Shown: positions 17,839 to 26,753 of the stretch, in pieces
Layout of the letters: each line of letters starts with the position of its first letter
How positions within the stretch are numbered: the stretch's first letter is position 1
DNA from: Prado023 sp963747335
GTDB lineage: Bacteria; Actinomycetota; Actinomycetes; S36-B12; CAIYMF01
DNA: 64,000 nucleotides
Reading direction: 5' to 3'
Assembly (NCBI GenBank): GCA_963747335.1
Contig: CAVVEV010000006.1
Coordinates: 26,501 to 90,500, forward strand
Position numbers and translations under genes: made by a program
The notes under the pieces: generated by a model
The model's database searches: none
Told to the model about the DNA's origin: nothing
The model's input: the letters and a program-made list of their open reading frames with translations, nothing else

Positions 17839-18057
17839 ATGAAGTCGGGTATCCACCCCAACTACGTCGAGACGACGGTGACCTGCACCTGTGGGAACAC
17901 CTTCACCACCCGCAGCACCGCCAGGAACGGCGTGATCCACGCCGACGTGTGCTCGGCCTGCCACCCGTTCTACACGGGCAAGCAGAAGATCCTCGACACC
18001 GGCGGCCGCGTGGCCAAGTTCGAGGCCCGCTTCGGCAAGAAGGCCGACAAGAAGTAG
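17839..18057 (+). CDS. rpmE: Ribosomal protein bL31 (zinc-binding form)
   Basis: Predicted protein of 72 residues with ribosome-binding site AAGGAG before ATG 17839. The cysteines in VTCTCGNTF and DVCSACHPFYTGKQK mark the zinc-containing C+ form, the version normally replaced by a zinc-free paralogue under zinc limitation. It begins MKSGIHPNYVETTVTC and ends FEARFGKKADKK. It is followed 25 nt later by prfA. Confidence 0.97.
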   Translation: MKSGIHPNYVETTVTCTCGNTFTTRSTARNGVIHADVCSACHPFYTGKQKILDTGGRVAKFEARFGKKADKK

Positions 18058-18082
18058 TTCCGCAGGACCGGCGGAGCGACTC

Positions 18083-19150
18083 ATGTTCGAGACGTGCGTC
18101 GCGCTCGAGCGCGAGTACGAGGACCTCGAGCAGCAGATGTCCGATCCGGCGCTGCACGCGGATCCCGCGGCAGCCCGCCGGGTCGGCAAGCGGCATGCCC
18201 AGCTGCGCCCGGTCGTGGCCGCGTACCGCCAGTGGCTCCAGCTCGGTGAGGACGAGGCCGCGGCTCGCGAGCTGGCCTCGGAGGACGCGGACTTCGCTGC
18301 CGAGGCCGATGCGTCGGCCGCCGAGCGGGAGCGCGTGGCCGAACGGTTGACCCTGCTGCTGGTCCCGCGTGATCCGATGGACGACAAGGACGTCATCCTG
18401 GAGGTCAAGGCCGGCGAGGGTGGAGCGGAGTCGGCGCTGTTCGCCGCCGACCTGCTGCGGATGTACCTGCGCTACGCCGAACGACGAGGTTGGCGGACAG
18501 AGATCCTGGACTCCGAGGAGTCCGACCTCGGTGGCTACAAGGACGTCCAGGTCGCGGTCAAGGCCCGCGGCACGGTCGACCCCGGCGACGCCCCGTACGC
18601 CCGGCTGAAGTTCGAGGGCGGGGTCCATCGGGTCCAGAGGGTCCCGGTGACCGAGTCCCAGGGTCGGATCCACACCTCAGCAGCTGGCGTGCTCGTGCTG
18701 CCGGAGGCCGAGGAGGTCGATGTCCAGATCGACCCCAACGACCTGCGCATCGACATCTACCGCTCCAGCGGTCCCGGCGGCCAGAGCGTCAACACCACCG
18801 ACTCCGCAGTGCGGATCACGCACCTGCCCACTGGGATCGTCGTCAGCTGCCAGAACGAGAAGAGCCAGCTGCAGAACAAGGAGTCCGCGATGCGCGTGCT
18901 GCGCGCCCGGATGCTCGCGTCGGCGCAGGAGGCCGCGGATGCTGAGGCCTCGGACGTGCGCAAGTCCCAGGTCCGTACCGTGGACCGCTCGGAGCGCGTG
19001 CGCACCTACAACTACCCGGAGAACCGGATCGCCGACCATCGGGTCAACTACAAGTCCCACAACCTCGATGCGGTCCTCGACGGTGAGCTCGACGACGTGA
19101 TCGACGCCCTCACCGACGCCGATATGGCCGTGCGTCTCGCCGCGTCCTGA
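18083..19150 (+). CDS. prfA: Peptide chain release factor 1
   Basis: Predicted protein of 355 residues. It recognises UAA and UAG and triggers peptide release. The GGQ motif is at residues 232-234 (SSGPGGQSVNTTDSAVR), where PrmC methylates the Gln. The codon-recognition region reads HRVQRVPVTESQGRIHTSAA, the PVT variant of the RF1 PxT motif; RF2 would have SPF. The usual partner prmC is not adjacent but 5.8 kb downstream. Confidence 0.97.
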   Translation: MFETCVALEREYEDLEQQMSDPALHADPAAARRVGKRHAQLRPVVAAYRQWLQLGEDEAAARELASEDADFAAEADASAAERERVAERLTLLLVPRDPMDDKDVILEVKAGEGGAESALFAADLLRMYLRYAERRGWRTEILDSEESDLGGYKDVQVAVKARGTVDPGDAPYARLKFEGGVHRVQRVPVTESQGRIHTSAAGVLVLPEAEEVDVQIDPNDLRIDIYRSSGPGGQSVNTTDSAVRITHLPTGIVVSCQNEKSQLQNKESAMRVLRARMLASAQEAADAEASDVRKSQVRTVDRSERVRTYNYPENRIADHRVNYKSHNLDAVLDGELDDVIDALTDADMAVRLAAS

Positions 19151-19394
19151 CCCCCGCGGGTTCGGTGGGTCCAGGCTCACGGCGCCACCAGGTTGCGCAA
19201 CTCTCCACACGATGCACACACGATCCGCAAGGGTCCGCCATGCGCCCTCGGCACGCTCGGATCGGGACGGACGCCACGGCGACCGTCCATGGTGCCGATC
19301 GATCGAGGAGTACCTGATGGCAATTGCCACGACCCAGTCACGAATTCCCTTCGCCCGCCGGACCTCCGGATATCTCACGTCACAGAATGGACCC

Positions 19395-20081
19395 ATGTAC
19401 ACGGTGCTGGTCGTCGAGGACGAGCGGGACATCCGTGAGGTCCTGCGGCGCTACCTCGAGCGCGAGGGGATCTCCGTCCTCACCGCGGGCACCGGTGCTG
19501 AGGCACTGCACCTCATCGAGTCGATCCGGCCCGATCTCGTCCTGCTGGACCTGGGGCTCCCGGACATCGACGGGGTTGAGATCCTCGATGCCGCGGCGCC
19601 CGCGATCCCGGTAGTCGTCCTGACCGCCCGTGACACGATCGCCGATCGGATCAACGGACTGCGACACGGTGCCGACGACTACGTCATCAAGCCCTTCAGC
19701 CCCACGGAGGTCGTCCTGCGGGTCCAGGCGGTCCTGGGCAGGGGAGTGCGCACCGCCTCACCTGCCGCTGGGCGGCGGTCGTTCGGTGGCGGGCTGCTCG
19801 AAGTCGACGAGTCCCGGCACGAGGCTCGCCTGGAGGGGAAGGTCCTGCCCCTGACGCCCAGCGAATGGGGGCTGTTGGTCTCCATGGCTGCCGCCCCGCA
19901 TCGAGTCTTCACCCGACGGGAGCTCGTCGAGCGCGTCAGCGGGTACACCTTCGAGGGGTACGAGCGGGCCATCGACTCGCACGTGAAGAACATCCGCCAC
20001 AAGGTCGGCGATCGCGGTCATGATGTGGTGGAGACAGTGGTGGGCTTCGGGTACCGGTTCGGGCTGGACCCAGATGGGTGA
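19395..20081 (+). CDS. OmpR/PhoB-family response regulator
   Basis: Predicted protein of 228 residues from ATG 19395; the frame is open further upstream but without family similarity. The receiver domain has MYTVLVVEDERDIREVL, phospho-acceptor D52 in VLLDLGLPDIDG, T in VVVLTARD and K in DDYVIKPFSPTE. The C-terminal winged-helix DNA-binding domain is LPLTPSEWGLLVSMAA ... RRELVERVSGYTFEGYERAIDSHVKNIRHK. It overlaps the kinase gene by 8 nt, so they form one operon. The next genes encode an osmoprotectant importer, a possible target. Confidence 0.93.
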   Translation: MYTVLVVEDERDIREVLRRYLEREGISVLTAGTGAEALHLIESIRPDLVLLDLGLPDIDGVEILDAAAPAIPVVVLTARDTIADRINGLRHGADDYVIKPFSPTEVVLRVQAVLGRGVRTASPAAGRRSFGGGLLEVDESRHEARLEGKVLPLTPSEWGLLVSMAAAPHRVFTRRELVERVSGYTFEGYERAIDSHVKNIRHKVGDRGHDVVETVVGFGYRFGLDPDG

Positions 20082-21438
20082 CGTCCTGGGGCTGACCCGA
20101 TTGGGCCGGAAGCTCCTGGGTGCCTTCCTCCTGGTGTCGCTGGCCTCGCTCGCAGTCCTGGTCGTCGGGGTGCTGATGACGGACGCCCGGTCGAAGTCGG
20201 ACTCCGACCGGGCGCAGCTCGGGAGCCTTGCCGCCGAACTCACGCCCGTGGCGGCGCGGACCTACCAGGCGGCCGGTGGTTGGGATGGGGCCGACCTCCA
20301 GGATGTGGCGGTCGTGGCCGAGGCTGCGGGCGCGCACGCAATCGTGGTCGATTCCTCAGGTGAGGTGGTGTGGGGCGCTCCTGTGGGCCCCAACTTCGCG
20401 TCGAGGGCAGCCTCGTTGCCCATCGAGGTGTCGGGCGCGCAGGTCGGCGAGTTGCTCATCGGGCTTCGTGGCGGTCAGCAGCTCAGGTCATCGTCGGGCC
20501 TGTCCCCGTGGTGGTTCCTCCTGGCAGCGGCAGCAGCCATCATGTGCGCCGTGTTGGTATCGCTGCTGGTCGCCCGGCGGATCAACGAACAGATCAGCTC
20601 CTTCGTCACCTCAGCGAACGACTTCGCCTCCGGGGATCACTCAGTGCGCGTGGCCGACCCCGGCCCGGGTGAGTTGGGCGACCTGGCCCGGGCCCTCAAC
20701 CAGGCCGCTGCGGAGGTACAGCGGACAGAGGAGTCCCGGCGCCAGCTCGCAGCCGATATCGCTCACGAGTTGCGCACCCCTCTGACGGCCCTGCAGGCAG
20801 GCCTCGAGGAGTTGCGCGACGGCTACGTGGCGGCCGACTACAGCACCCTGGCTGCGTTGCATGACCAGGCGACCAGGTTGGGTCGGATCGTGAACGACCT
20901 CTCCGACCTATCGGCCCTGAGATCCTCAGGGCTGCACCTCGAGATGACCCAGGTGGACCTTGCTGAGGTTGCTCGCCTGGCTCTGACGGCCGGTGAGGCG
21001 GCGATGCACGCCAAGGGTCTGCAGGTGGAGCTCGACTCGAACGGCGAGGTATGGGTGCGGGGTGATTCTGATCGCTTGCACCAGGTCGTGGTGAACCTGC
21101 TGGCCAACACCGTCCTGTACTGCCGACCGGGTGATCGAGTGACGGTCCGGGTACGTGCCACCGACGACGAGGGTGTCCTGGAGGTGGTCGACACTGGACC
21201 CGGGTTCACCGAGGACGAGTTGCCGCACGTCTTCGACCGCTCGTGGCGGGGGCACTCAGCCGACGGCACCCGCGGCTCCGGCCTGGGTCTGCCGATCGTG
21301 CGTGCGCTGATCGTGGCCCAGGGCGGCGAGGTCCTGGTGGAATCGGAGGATGGCCACGGAGCGTGCATCGCGGTCCGGCTGCCGCTCCGGACCCCGACGG
21401 GGGTGCCGCCGGCCGAGTCCCGTGCCCAAGCGACGTGA
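20074..21438 (+). CDS. Membrane sensor histidine kinase
   Basis: Predicted protein of 454 residues from ATG 20074. There is one transmembrane helix near residues 14-36 (LLGAFLLVSLASLAVLVVGVL), an external sensor of ~110 residues, and a second helix near 148-172 (WWFLLAAAAAIMCAVLVSLL). HAMP follows, then HisKA with the phosphorylated His231 (ADIAHELRTPLTALQ). The ATPase domain has N box VVNLLANTV, G1 VVDTGPGF and G2 TRGSGLGLPIV. It is partner of the preceding regulator. The signal is unknown. Confidence 0.92.
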   Translation: MGDVLGLTRLGRKLLGAFLLVSLASLAVLVVGVLMTDARSKSDSDRAQLGSLAAELTPVAARTYQAAGGWDGADLQDVAVVAEAAGAHAIVVDSSGEVVWGAPVGPNFASRAASLPIEVSGAQVGELLIGLRGGQQLRSSSGLSPWWFLLAAAAAIMCAVLVSLLVARRINEQISSFVTSANDFASGDHSVRVADPGPGELGDLARALNQAAAEVQRTEESRRQLAADIAHELRTPLTALQAGLEELRDGYVAADYSTLAALHDQATRLGRIVNDLSDLSALRSSGLHLEMTQVDLAEVARLALTAGEAAMHAKGLQVELDSNGEVWVRGDSDRLHQVVVNLLANTVLYCRPGDRVTVRVRATDDEGVLEVVDTGPGFTEDELPHVFDRSWRGHSADGTRGSGLGLPIVRALIVAQGGEVLVESEDGHGACIAVRLPLRTPTGVPPAESRAQAT

Positions 21439-21519
21439 GGAAGTCCGCGTCCTGACCCTCACGGCCTTGCCCTACTCTGCGTGCATACCGTGCGATGCCT
21501 GACACGGTCGGGAGGATCT

Positions 21520-22491
21520 GTGGACGCGGAACCGGCGATCAGCCTGCACGACGTCGCCAAGACGTACCCGGATGGCACGGTTGCCGTCCACGAGCTGTCC
21601 TTCGAGGTCCCGCGCGGCCGGATCGCTGCCCTGGTCGGCCCGTCCGGCTGTGGCAAGACGACCACGATGCGGATGATCAACAGGCTGATCGAGCCAACCT
21701 CCGGCGAGATCCGGATCAACGGGTCGAACGTCCTCGACGCTGACCCGGTGGAGCTCCGGCGCAGCATCGGCTACGTGATCCAGCAGGTCGGGCTGTTCCC
21801 GCACCGGACGATCGCAGACAACGTGGGCACGGCCTGCGCCCTCAACGGTTGGGACCCTGTGCGGACGCGCGGCCGCGTCTCGGAGATGCTCGAGCTCGTC
21901 GGCCTCGACCCGTCGGTGTACGGCCCGCGCTTCCCCCACCAGCTCTCCGGCGGTCAGCGGCAACGTGTCGGCGTGGCCCGGGCTCTGGCCGCAGACCCGC
22001 CCGTCCTGCTCATGGACGAGCCCTTCGGCGCTGTGGACCCAGTGGCCCGGGGACGCCTCCAGGAGCAGTTCTTCGCCCTGCAACGACAGATCGGCACGAC
22101 GGTGGTGCTGGTCACCCATGACATCGACGAAGCCGTGCTCCTCGGCGACCGCCTGGCGGTCATGCGCGAGGGCGGCTACCTCGACCAGTACGCCGAGCCG
22201 GGAGCCGTCCTCGGATCCCCGGCCACCCCGTTCGTCGCGGACTTCGTGGGTTCGGATCGCACGATCAAGCGCCTGGCGCTCACGCCGATCGACCTGGCCA
22301 CCCTGGAGTCCCCGAAGGAGCTCCCCGGCCAACCCGCGGTCGACGCGGGGGCGCGGATGCGCGAGGTGCTCGCGGTCCTGCTCGACTCGCCGACGGGCAC
22401 GGCGTTGGTCGTCCGGGACGGGCAGCCGCTGGGCACCGTCACCATGGATGCGGTGCACCGGGCCATGGTCTCCGAGGAGCCCGCGGCGTGA
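21520..22491 (+). CDS. Glycine betaine/osmoprotectant ABC transporter ATP-binding protein
   Basis: Predicted protein of 323 residues. GTG 21520 is chosen because GGAGG lies at 21511-21515. Walker A is VGPSGCGKTTTM, the Q-loop QQVGLFPHRTI, the signature LSGGQRQRVGVARAL, and Walker B VLLMDEPFGAVDP. The C-terminus carries a CBS-like segment (VLAVLLDSPTGTALVVRDGQPLG), as in OpuCA/ProV, where CBS domains sense ionic strength. It overlaps the first permease by 4 nt. A -10-like TACTCT lies at 21473-21478. Confidence 0.93.
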   Translation: MDAEPAISLHDVAKTYPDGTVAVHELSFEVPRGRIAALVGPSGCGKTTTMRMINRLIEPTSGEIRINGSNVLDADPVELRRSIGYVIQQVGLFPHRTIADNVGTACALNGWDPVRTRGRVSEMLELVGLDPSVYGPRFPHQLSGGQRQRVGVARALAADPPVLLMDEPFGAVDPVARGRLQEQFFALQRQIGTTVVLVTHDIDEAVLLGDRLAVMREGGYLDQYAEPGAVLGSPATPFVADFVGSDRTIKRLALTPIDLATLESPKELPGQPAVDAGARMREVLAVLLDSPTGTALVVRDGQPLGTVTMDAVHRAMVSEEPAA

Positions 22492-23144
22492 ACGAGGACA
22501 ACCCGTGGCTGAGCTGGGAGTACGTCGCGGACCACTGGCCCGAGCTGCTCGCCGCGGGACGTGAGCACCTCGGGATCACGCTCGCAGCGATCACCCTGGC
22601 CTGTGCGCTGGCCGTCCCCCTGGCCCTGCTGGCGCGCAGGATCCCGCGCCTGTCCGGGCCGATCGTGGCGACCTCGGGGGTCCTGTACACCATTCCGTCG
22701 CTGGCCCTGATCTCCGCCCTGTGGCCGGTGTTCGGCCTATCGCCGCTGACCGTCGTGATCGCCCTGGCCATCTACGCCCTTCTCGTGATGGTGCGCGCGA
22801 TCCTCCTCGGGCTTGCCGGCGTGCCCACGGAGTCGGTCGACGCCGCGGTCGGGATGGGGCTCTCGGACCAGCAGCTGCTCTGGCGCGTCCAGGCGCCGCT
22901 CGCGCTGCCCTCGGTCCTGGCCGGGCTGCGGATCGCGACGGTGTCGACGGTCGGGATGGTCACGGTCGGAGCCCTCGTCGGGTACGGCGGCTACGGGACG
23001 ATGATCCTCGCCGGGCTGAACGAGAACTTCTACCACGCGAAGATCGCCACGGCCACGATCTGCGCCGTCTTCCTGGCCATTGCCCTCGACGGGCTCCTGC
23101 TGCTCGTCGAGCGTCGGTCCACGCCCTGGGCGCGGGGTCGCTGA
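22488..23144 (+). CDS. Osmoprotectant ABC transporter permease
   Basis: Predicted protein of 218 residues with GTG start overlapping the ATPase stop. It has five to six membrane helices and the EAA-loop region ESVDAAVGMGLSDQQLLWRVQAPLALPSVLAG that contacts the ATPase. The closest recognisable type is OpuBB/OpuCB. Followed after 1 nt by a second permease fused to a binding protein. Confidence 0.92.
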   Translation: MNEDNPWLSWEYVADHWPELLAAGREHLGITLAAITLACALAVPLALLARRIPRLSGPIVATSGVLYTIPSLALISALWPVFGLSPLTVVIALAIYALLVMVRAILLGLAGVPTESVDAAVGMGLSDQQLLWRVQAPLALPSVLAGLRIATVSTVGMVTVGALVGYGGYGTMILAGLNENFYHAKIATATICAVFLAIALDGLLLLVERRSTPWARGR

Positions 23145-23145
23145 C

Positions 23146-24804
23146 ATGGGCATCTGGGGGTGGCTGACCGATCCCGCCAACTGGTCGGGACCGAACGGAG
23201 TCCCGGCCCGCACCGTGGAGCACATCGTGATCGCGGCACTCGCGATGGCCCTGGGCATCCTGGTCGCCCTGCCGGTCGGCATCTGGCTGGGCCACATACG
23301 CCGGGCGGCGTTCCTCACCACCTCCATCGGAAACCTCGGTCGGGCCATCCCGACGCTGGCCATCCTGGTGATCCTGGCCTCGATCCCGGCGATCGGCGTG
23401 GGCGACCTCGCCGCGATCCTCGCGCTGGCGGTCTTCTCGGTCCCCCCGATGCTGACCTCGGCCTACGTCGGCGTGCGTGACGTCGACCCCGGCGTCCGCG
23501 ACGCCGCGCAGGGGATGGGGATGACTGGCGGGCAGGTCCTGCGCCGGGTCGAGCTGCCGCTGGCGGCCCCCTCGATCCTGTCGGGCGTGCGCACCTCCCT
23601 GGTCCAGGTCGTGGCCACCGTCTCCCTCGCGGCGCTGGTCGGCTCCGGTGGACTGGGGCGCTACGTCGTGGATGGGTTCGCCCGTCAGGACCAGACGCTC
23701 GTACTCGTCGGGGCGTTGCTCGTGTCGGTCCTGGCCATCGTCACCGACCGTGCGGCCGGTTGGGGCTCGCGGGCGCTCTTGCCGCGAGGCATCCGGGCCC
23801 AGGCAGGGGGAGCGCCTGCCGACGAGCTCGCCGTGGCGCGCGTCCCGGGCGACACGACACCCGCCGCGGCTGGTGCTGCGCTGCGATGGGCTGGTGCCTA
23901 CGGCGTGATGGCGATCGTGGTCGCCGGTGGGCTGCTGATGGCCGGTGGCCGCTCCCAGGAGGGCCAGGTCACGATCGCCGCATTCAACTTCGGGGAGTCG
24001 AAGGTCATGGCCAGCCTGTACGCGGGGATGCTGCAGGACGCCGGAGCCGTCGTCGCGGTCTCCGAGCTCAGCAGCAGGGAGGTCATCGCACCCGCGCTGC
24101 AGGCGGGCCAGGTCGACGCCGTCCCGGAGTACCTCGGCACGTTCACCGAGTTCCTCAACAAGCAGGTCAACGGTCCCGATGCCCCGGCAGTGGCGAACTC
24201 CGACATTGCCGAGACGCTGGCTGCCGGCCGTGGCCTGGCCGAGCCCCTGGGGATCGCCCTGGCCGAACCGGCCCTGGCCGCGGACCAGAACGCCTTCGCG
24301 GTGACCCGGGCCTTTGCCGACGAGCACTCTCTGAGCACGGTGTCGGATCTTGCCGCGTACTCCCGGACCCAACCTGTCGTCCTGGGTGGCCCGCCGGAGT
24401 GCCCGACGCGCCCCTTCTGCCAGCCAGGGCTCGAGGACGTCTACGGTGCTGCGATCGAGGAGTTCGTCCCCCTGGACGCCGGTGGACCACTGACGAAGCA
24501 GGCACTCGCGCAGGGCCAGGTCGATGTCGGCCTGGTGTTCTCCTCCGACGGCGGCGTGTCGGCGCTGGACCTCGTCGTCCTCGACGATGACAAGGCCCTG
24601 CAGACCGTGGACAACCTCGTGCCCGCGCTGTCCGAGCGTGCGGCGACCCCGCAGAACATCGCCGCCCTGAACCGTCTTGCCGCGACTCTCACGACCGAGG
24701 ACCTGATCGAGCTGAACCGGCAGGTCGACATCGACCGCCGGGACCCCGCGCAGGTCGCCGCCGAGTACCTGGACACCAAGGGCCTGGTCTCGGCGACCCC
24801 GTGA
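23146..24804 (+). CDS. Permease/substrate-binding fusion of the osmoprotectant transporter
   Basis: Predicted protein of 552 residues from ATG 23146. Residues 1-~210 are a second OpuC-type permease (GNLGRAIPTLAILVILASIP; EAA loop DPGVRDAAQGMGMTGGQVLR). After a linker there is one more helix near residues 245-265 (AGAYGVMAIVVAGGLLMAGG). It is followed by an OpuAC-type binding domain of ~275 residues (VTIAAFNFGESKVMASLYAGM, VDAVPEYLGTFTEFL, VGLVFSSDGGVSALDLVVL). The binding domain would face outside, tethered to its own channel. Such fusions are known in this family, and the ligand is likely a betaine-like or choline-like compound. Confidence 0.92.
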   Translation: MGIWGWLTDPANWSGPNGVPARTVEHIVIAALAMALGILVALPVGIWLGHIRRAAFLTTSIGNLGRAIPTLAILVILASIPAIGVGDLAAILALAVFSVPPMLTSAYVGVRDVDPGVRDAAQGMGMTGGQVLRRVELPLAAPSILSGVRTSLVQVVATVSLAALVGSGGLGRYVVDGFARQDQTLVLVGALLVSVLAIVTDRAAGWGSRALLPRGIRAQAGGAPADELAVARVPGDTTPAAAGAALRWAGAYGVMAIVVAGGLLMAGGRSQEGQVTIAAFNFGESKVMASLYAGMLQDAGAVVAVSELSSREVIAPALQAGQVDAVPEYLGTFTEFLNKQVNGPDAPAVANSDIAETLAAGRGLAEPLGIALAEPALAADQNAFAVTRAFADEHSLSTVSDLAAYSRTQPVVLGGPPECPTRPFCQPGLEDVYGAAIEEFVPLDAGGPLTKQALAQGQVDVGLVFSSDGGVSALDLVVLDDDKALQTVDNLVPALSERAATPQNIAALNRLAATLTTEDLIELNRQVDIDRRDPAQVAAEYLDTKGLVSATP

Positions 24805-24910
24805 ACGCGTGGATCTGCTCCCCGCTCGACGATCTGATCCCAGTCGCCCGGGAGCAGATCGTCAGCCTGGGAGCGTATGCGGAGGGGACCGCCCGACGTA
24901 GGGTGCTGCG

Positions 24911-26041
24911 GTGGAGTCGACCCGGGAGCTGCTCAGGGCCGTCGCCGAGGATCTGGCCGCGGCGGGGGTGCCCACCCCGGAGGTGGACGCCGAGCTCCTG
25001 ATGTCCCACGTCACCGGCCGGCCCCGCTCCCTGTTGCGGCTGGCTGGCAGCACGCTCACCGAGGCTCAGGCTTCGGACTACGCCGGGCTGGTGGCCCAGC
25101 GGGTCAAGCGGGTCCCGCTGCAGCACCTGACCGGACTGGCTCCCTTCCGCCACCTTGAGCTGCGCGTCGGTCCCGGGGTCTTCATCCCGCGTCCGGAGAC
25201 CGAGCTGATGGTCGACCACGTGCTGGAGTTCGCGGCCGACGGCGGCTCAGCTCCCGGGGAGTGGAGCGGATCACGCAACCGCCCCGTGGAGCCCCGCCGG
25301 CCGGCGGGGGAGTCCCGATCCGCCGCGGCGGGTGGGAGCCTGCTGGTCGTCGACCTCTGCTCCGGATCAGCAGCCCTGGCGCTGTCGATCGCCACTGAGC
25401 TGCCTGGGAGCCAGGTGATCGCCGTCGAGCTGTCGCCGGCGGCCGTGGAGTGGGCGCGGCGCAACATCGCTGACCATGCCGACCAGGTCGCCGCCGTGGG
25501 CAGCTCGATCGAGCTGCTGGTCGGGGACGCCACCTGCGTCGCCGGCTCCGGGGAGCCCTTGGAGCACCTGCGTGGACGTGTCGACGTCGTCGTCACCAAC
25601 CCGCCCTACGTGCCCTCTGGTGCGATTCCACGTGAGCCGGAGGTGCGCGACCACGACCCCCATCTCGCGTTGTTCGGTGGTCCCGACGGGCTGGAGGTGC
25701 TCCGGCCCCTGGCGGAGCAGGCCGCGCTGCTGCTGCGACCCGGTGGCCTGCTCCTCGTCGAGCACGCGGACGCACAGGGTGAGGCCGCCGGCGAGTTCGG
25801 GGTACCCGCGGCAATGCGCGCCCAACGCGATCGCGACCCGCTGGAACCCGCCGCCCCGACCGGTTCCCGGGCCGCGATCGAGCCCGATCCCGACGCGGTG
25901 CCCGACGTTCAACCGGACGCCCGCGCGCTCCGGGAGACGGGCGCCCCCCGTTCCTGGTGCGACGTCACCGACCACCTCGACCTCGCAGGTCGGCCGCGGC
26001 ATACCGCAGCGATCCGTGCGGGGAGCAGGATGGCGCCGTGA
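24911..26041 (+). CDS. prmC: Protein-(glutamine-N5) methyltransferase, release factor-specific
   Basis: Predicted protein of 376 residues from GTG 24911; usual length is about 280. It methylates the Gln of the GGQ motif of release factors. The N-terminal helical domain (ELLRAVAEDLAAAGVPTPEVDAELL, VPLQHLTGLAPF) and FIPRPETELMV are typical. The SAM-binding motif is VVDLCSGSAALALSIA and the substrate loop is VVTNPPYVPSGAIP. Two insertions stand out: residues ~118-140 (Arg/Pro/Ser-rich) and a ~40-residue acidic, Pro-rich stretch before the normal ending VTDHLDLAGRPRHTAAIRAG. The stop overlaps the sua5 start (GTGA). Confidence 0.93.
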   Translation: MESTRELLRAVAEDLAAAGVPTPEVDAELLMSHVTGRPRSLLRLAGSTLTEAQASDYAGLVAQRVKRVPLQHLTGLAPFRHLELRVGPGVFIPRPETELMVDHVLEFAADGGSAPGEWSGSRNRPVEPRRPAGESRSAAAGGSLLVVDLCSGSAALALSIATELPGSQVIAVELSPAAVEWARRNIADHADQVAAVGSSIELLVGDATCVAGSGEPLEHLRGRVDVVVTNPPYVPSGAIPREPEVRDHDPHLALFGGPDGLEVLRPLAEQAALLLRPGGLLLVEHADAQGEAAGEFGVPAAMRAQRDRDPLEPAAPTGSRAAIEPDPDAVPDVQPDARALRETGAPRSWCDVTDHLDLAGRPRHTAAIRAGSRMAP

Positions 26042-26706
26042 TCCTGATCGACACCGCCGCCCCGGAGGAGCGCGAGCGTGGGTTGGCCGCCGGTGCTGCC
26101 GCGCTGCGCCGCGGCCAACTGGTCGGGCTGCCCCTGGACACTGCGTACGGCATCGCCGCCGACGCCTTCAACGGGCGCGGCACCCAGGCACTGCGCGACG
26201 CGAAGGGGCGCGCAGACCTCTCGATCCCTGTGATGGTGCCCAGGATCGCGACCGTCTCGGGCATCGCCGAGGTGGACTCCGTCGCGCGGGCGCTGATGCG
26301 CGACTTCTGGCCGGGACCCCTCACGCTGATCCTCCCGGCGCAGCCGACCCTGGCCTGGACCCTGACCGACGCCTCGGGACGGATCGCCGTGCGCATGCCC
26401 CTGCATCCCGTCGCCCTCGACCTGCTCGAGCGGACCGGGCCCCTGGGCGTGGTCGCCGCGGCCCCACCTCGAGCACCGGGTGAGCCCGCAACCGCACGCT
26501 GGTCGTTCCCCGACGAGCTCTCGGAGCACCTGGCCGTGCTGCTGGACGCCGGGCCACTACCCGTCGGGGCGGCGTCGGCCGTGGTGGACCTCACGGGGGA
26601 CTCCCCGGTGCTCATGCGACCCGGTCCCCTGGACCCAGGCGACCTGCGCGGGTCCTGCCCGGGACTCGTCGTGCCGGGCGCGGGGCCGGGGCAGCCGGGC
26701 ACGTAG
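26038..26706 (+). CDS. Threonylcarbamoyl-AMP synthase (Sua5/YciO/YrdC)
   Basis: Predicted protein of 222 residues; the GTG start at 26038 overlaps the prmC stop. It makes threonylcarbamoyl-AMP for the t6A modification of tRNAs reading ANN codons. The YrdC fold is shown by LRRGQLVGLPLDTAYGIAADAF, RDAKGRADLSIPVMV, FWPGPLTLILPA and SGRIAVRMPLHPVALDLLE. Prefix and position after prmC match the common actinobacterial order. Confidence 0.93.
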   Translation: MILIDTAAPEERERGLAAGAAALRRGQLVGLPLDTAYGIAADAFNGRGTQALRDAKGRADLSIPVMVPRIATVSGIAEVDSVARALMRDFWPGPLTLILPAQPTLAWTLTDASGRIAVRMPLHPVALDLLERTGPLGVVAAAPPRAPGEPATARWSFPDELSEHLAVLLDAGPLPVGAASAVVDLTGDSPVLMRPGPLDPGDLRGSCPGLVVPGAGPGQPGT

Positions 26707-26709
26707 ACT
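26704..26709 (+). promoter_or_regulatory. -10-like TAGACT upstream of glyA
   Basis: This hexamer overlaps the sua5 stop and lies 5 nt before an in-frame GTG at 26715. It could drive a leaderless glyA with 13 extra residues, or a short leader to ATG 26754. Confidence 0.35.
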
Positions 26710-26753
26710 CCGGCGTGTCCGGCGAACCCACGATCGCGCCCTGGAGCCCGCCC

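Noticed and set aside
24801..25001. Possible small gene overlapping the end of the transporter fusion
   Set aside because: The GTG frame (NAWICSPLDDLIPVAREQ...) has no ribosome-binding site and loses any protein-like character where prmC begins.
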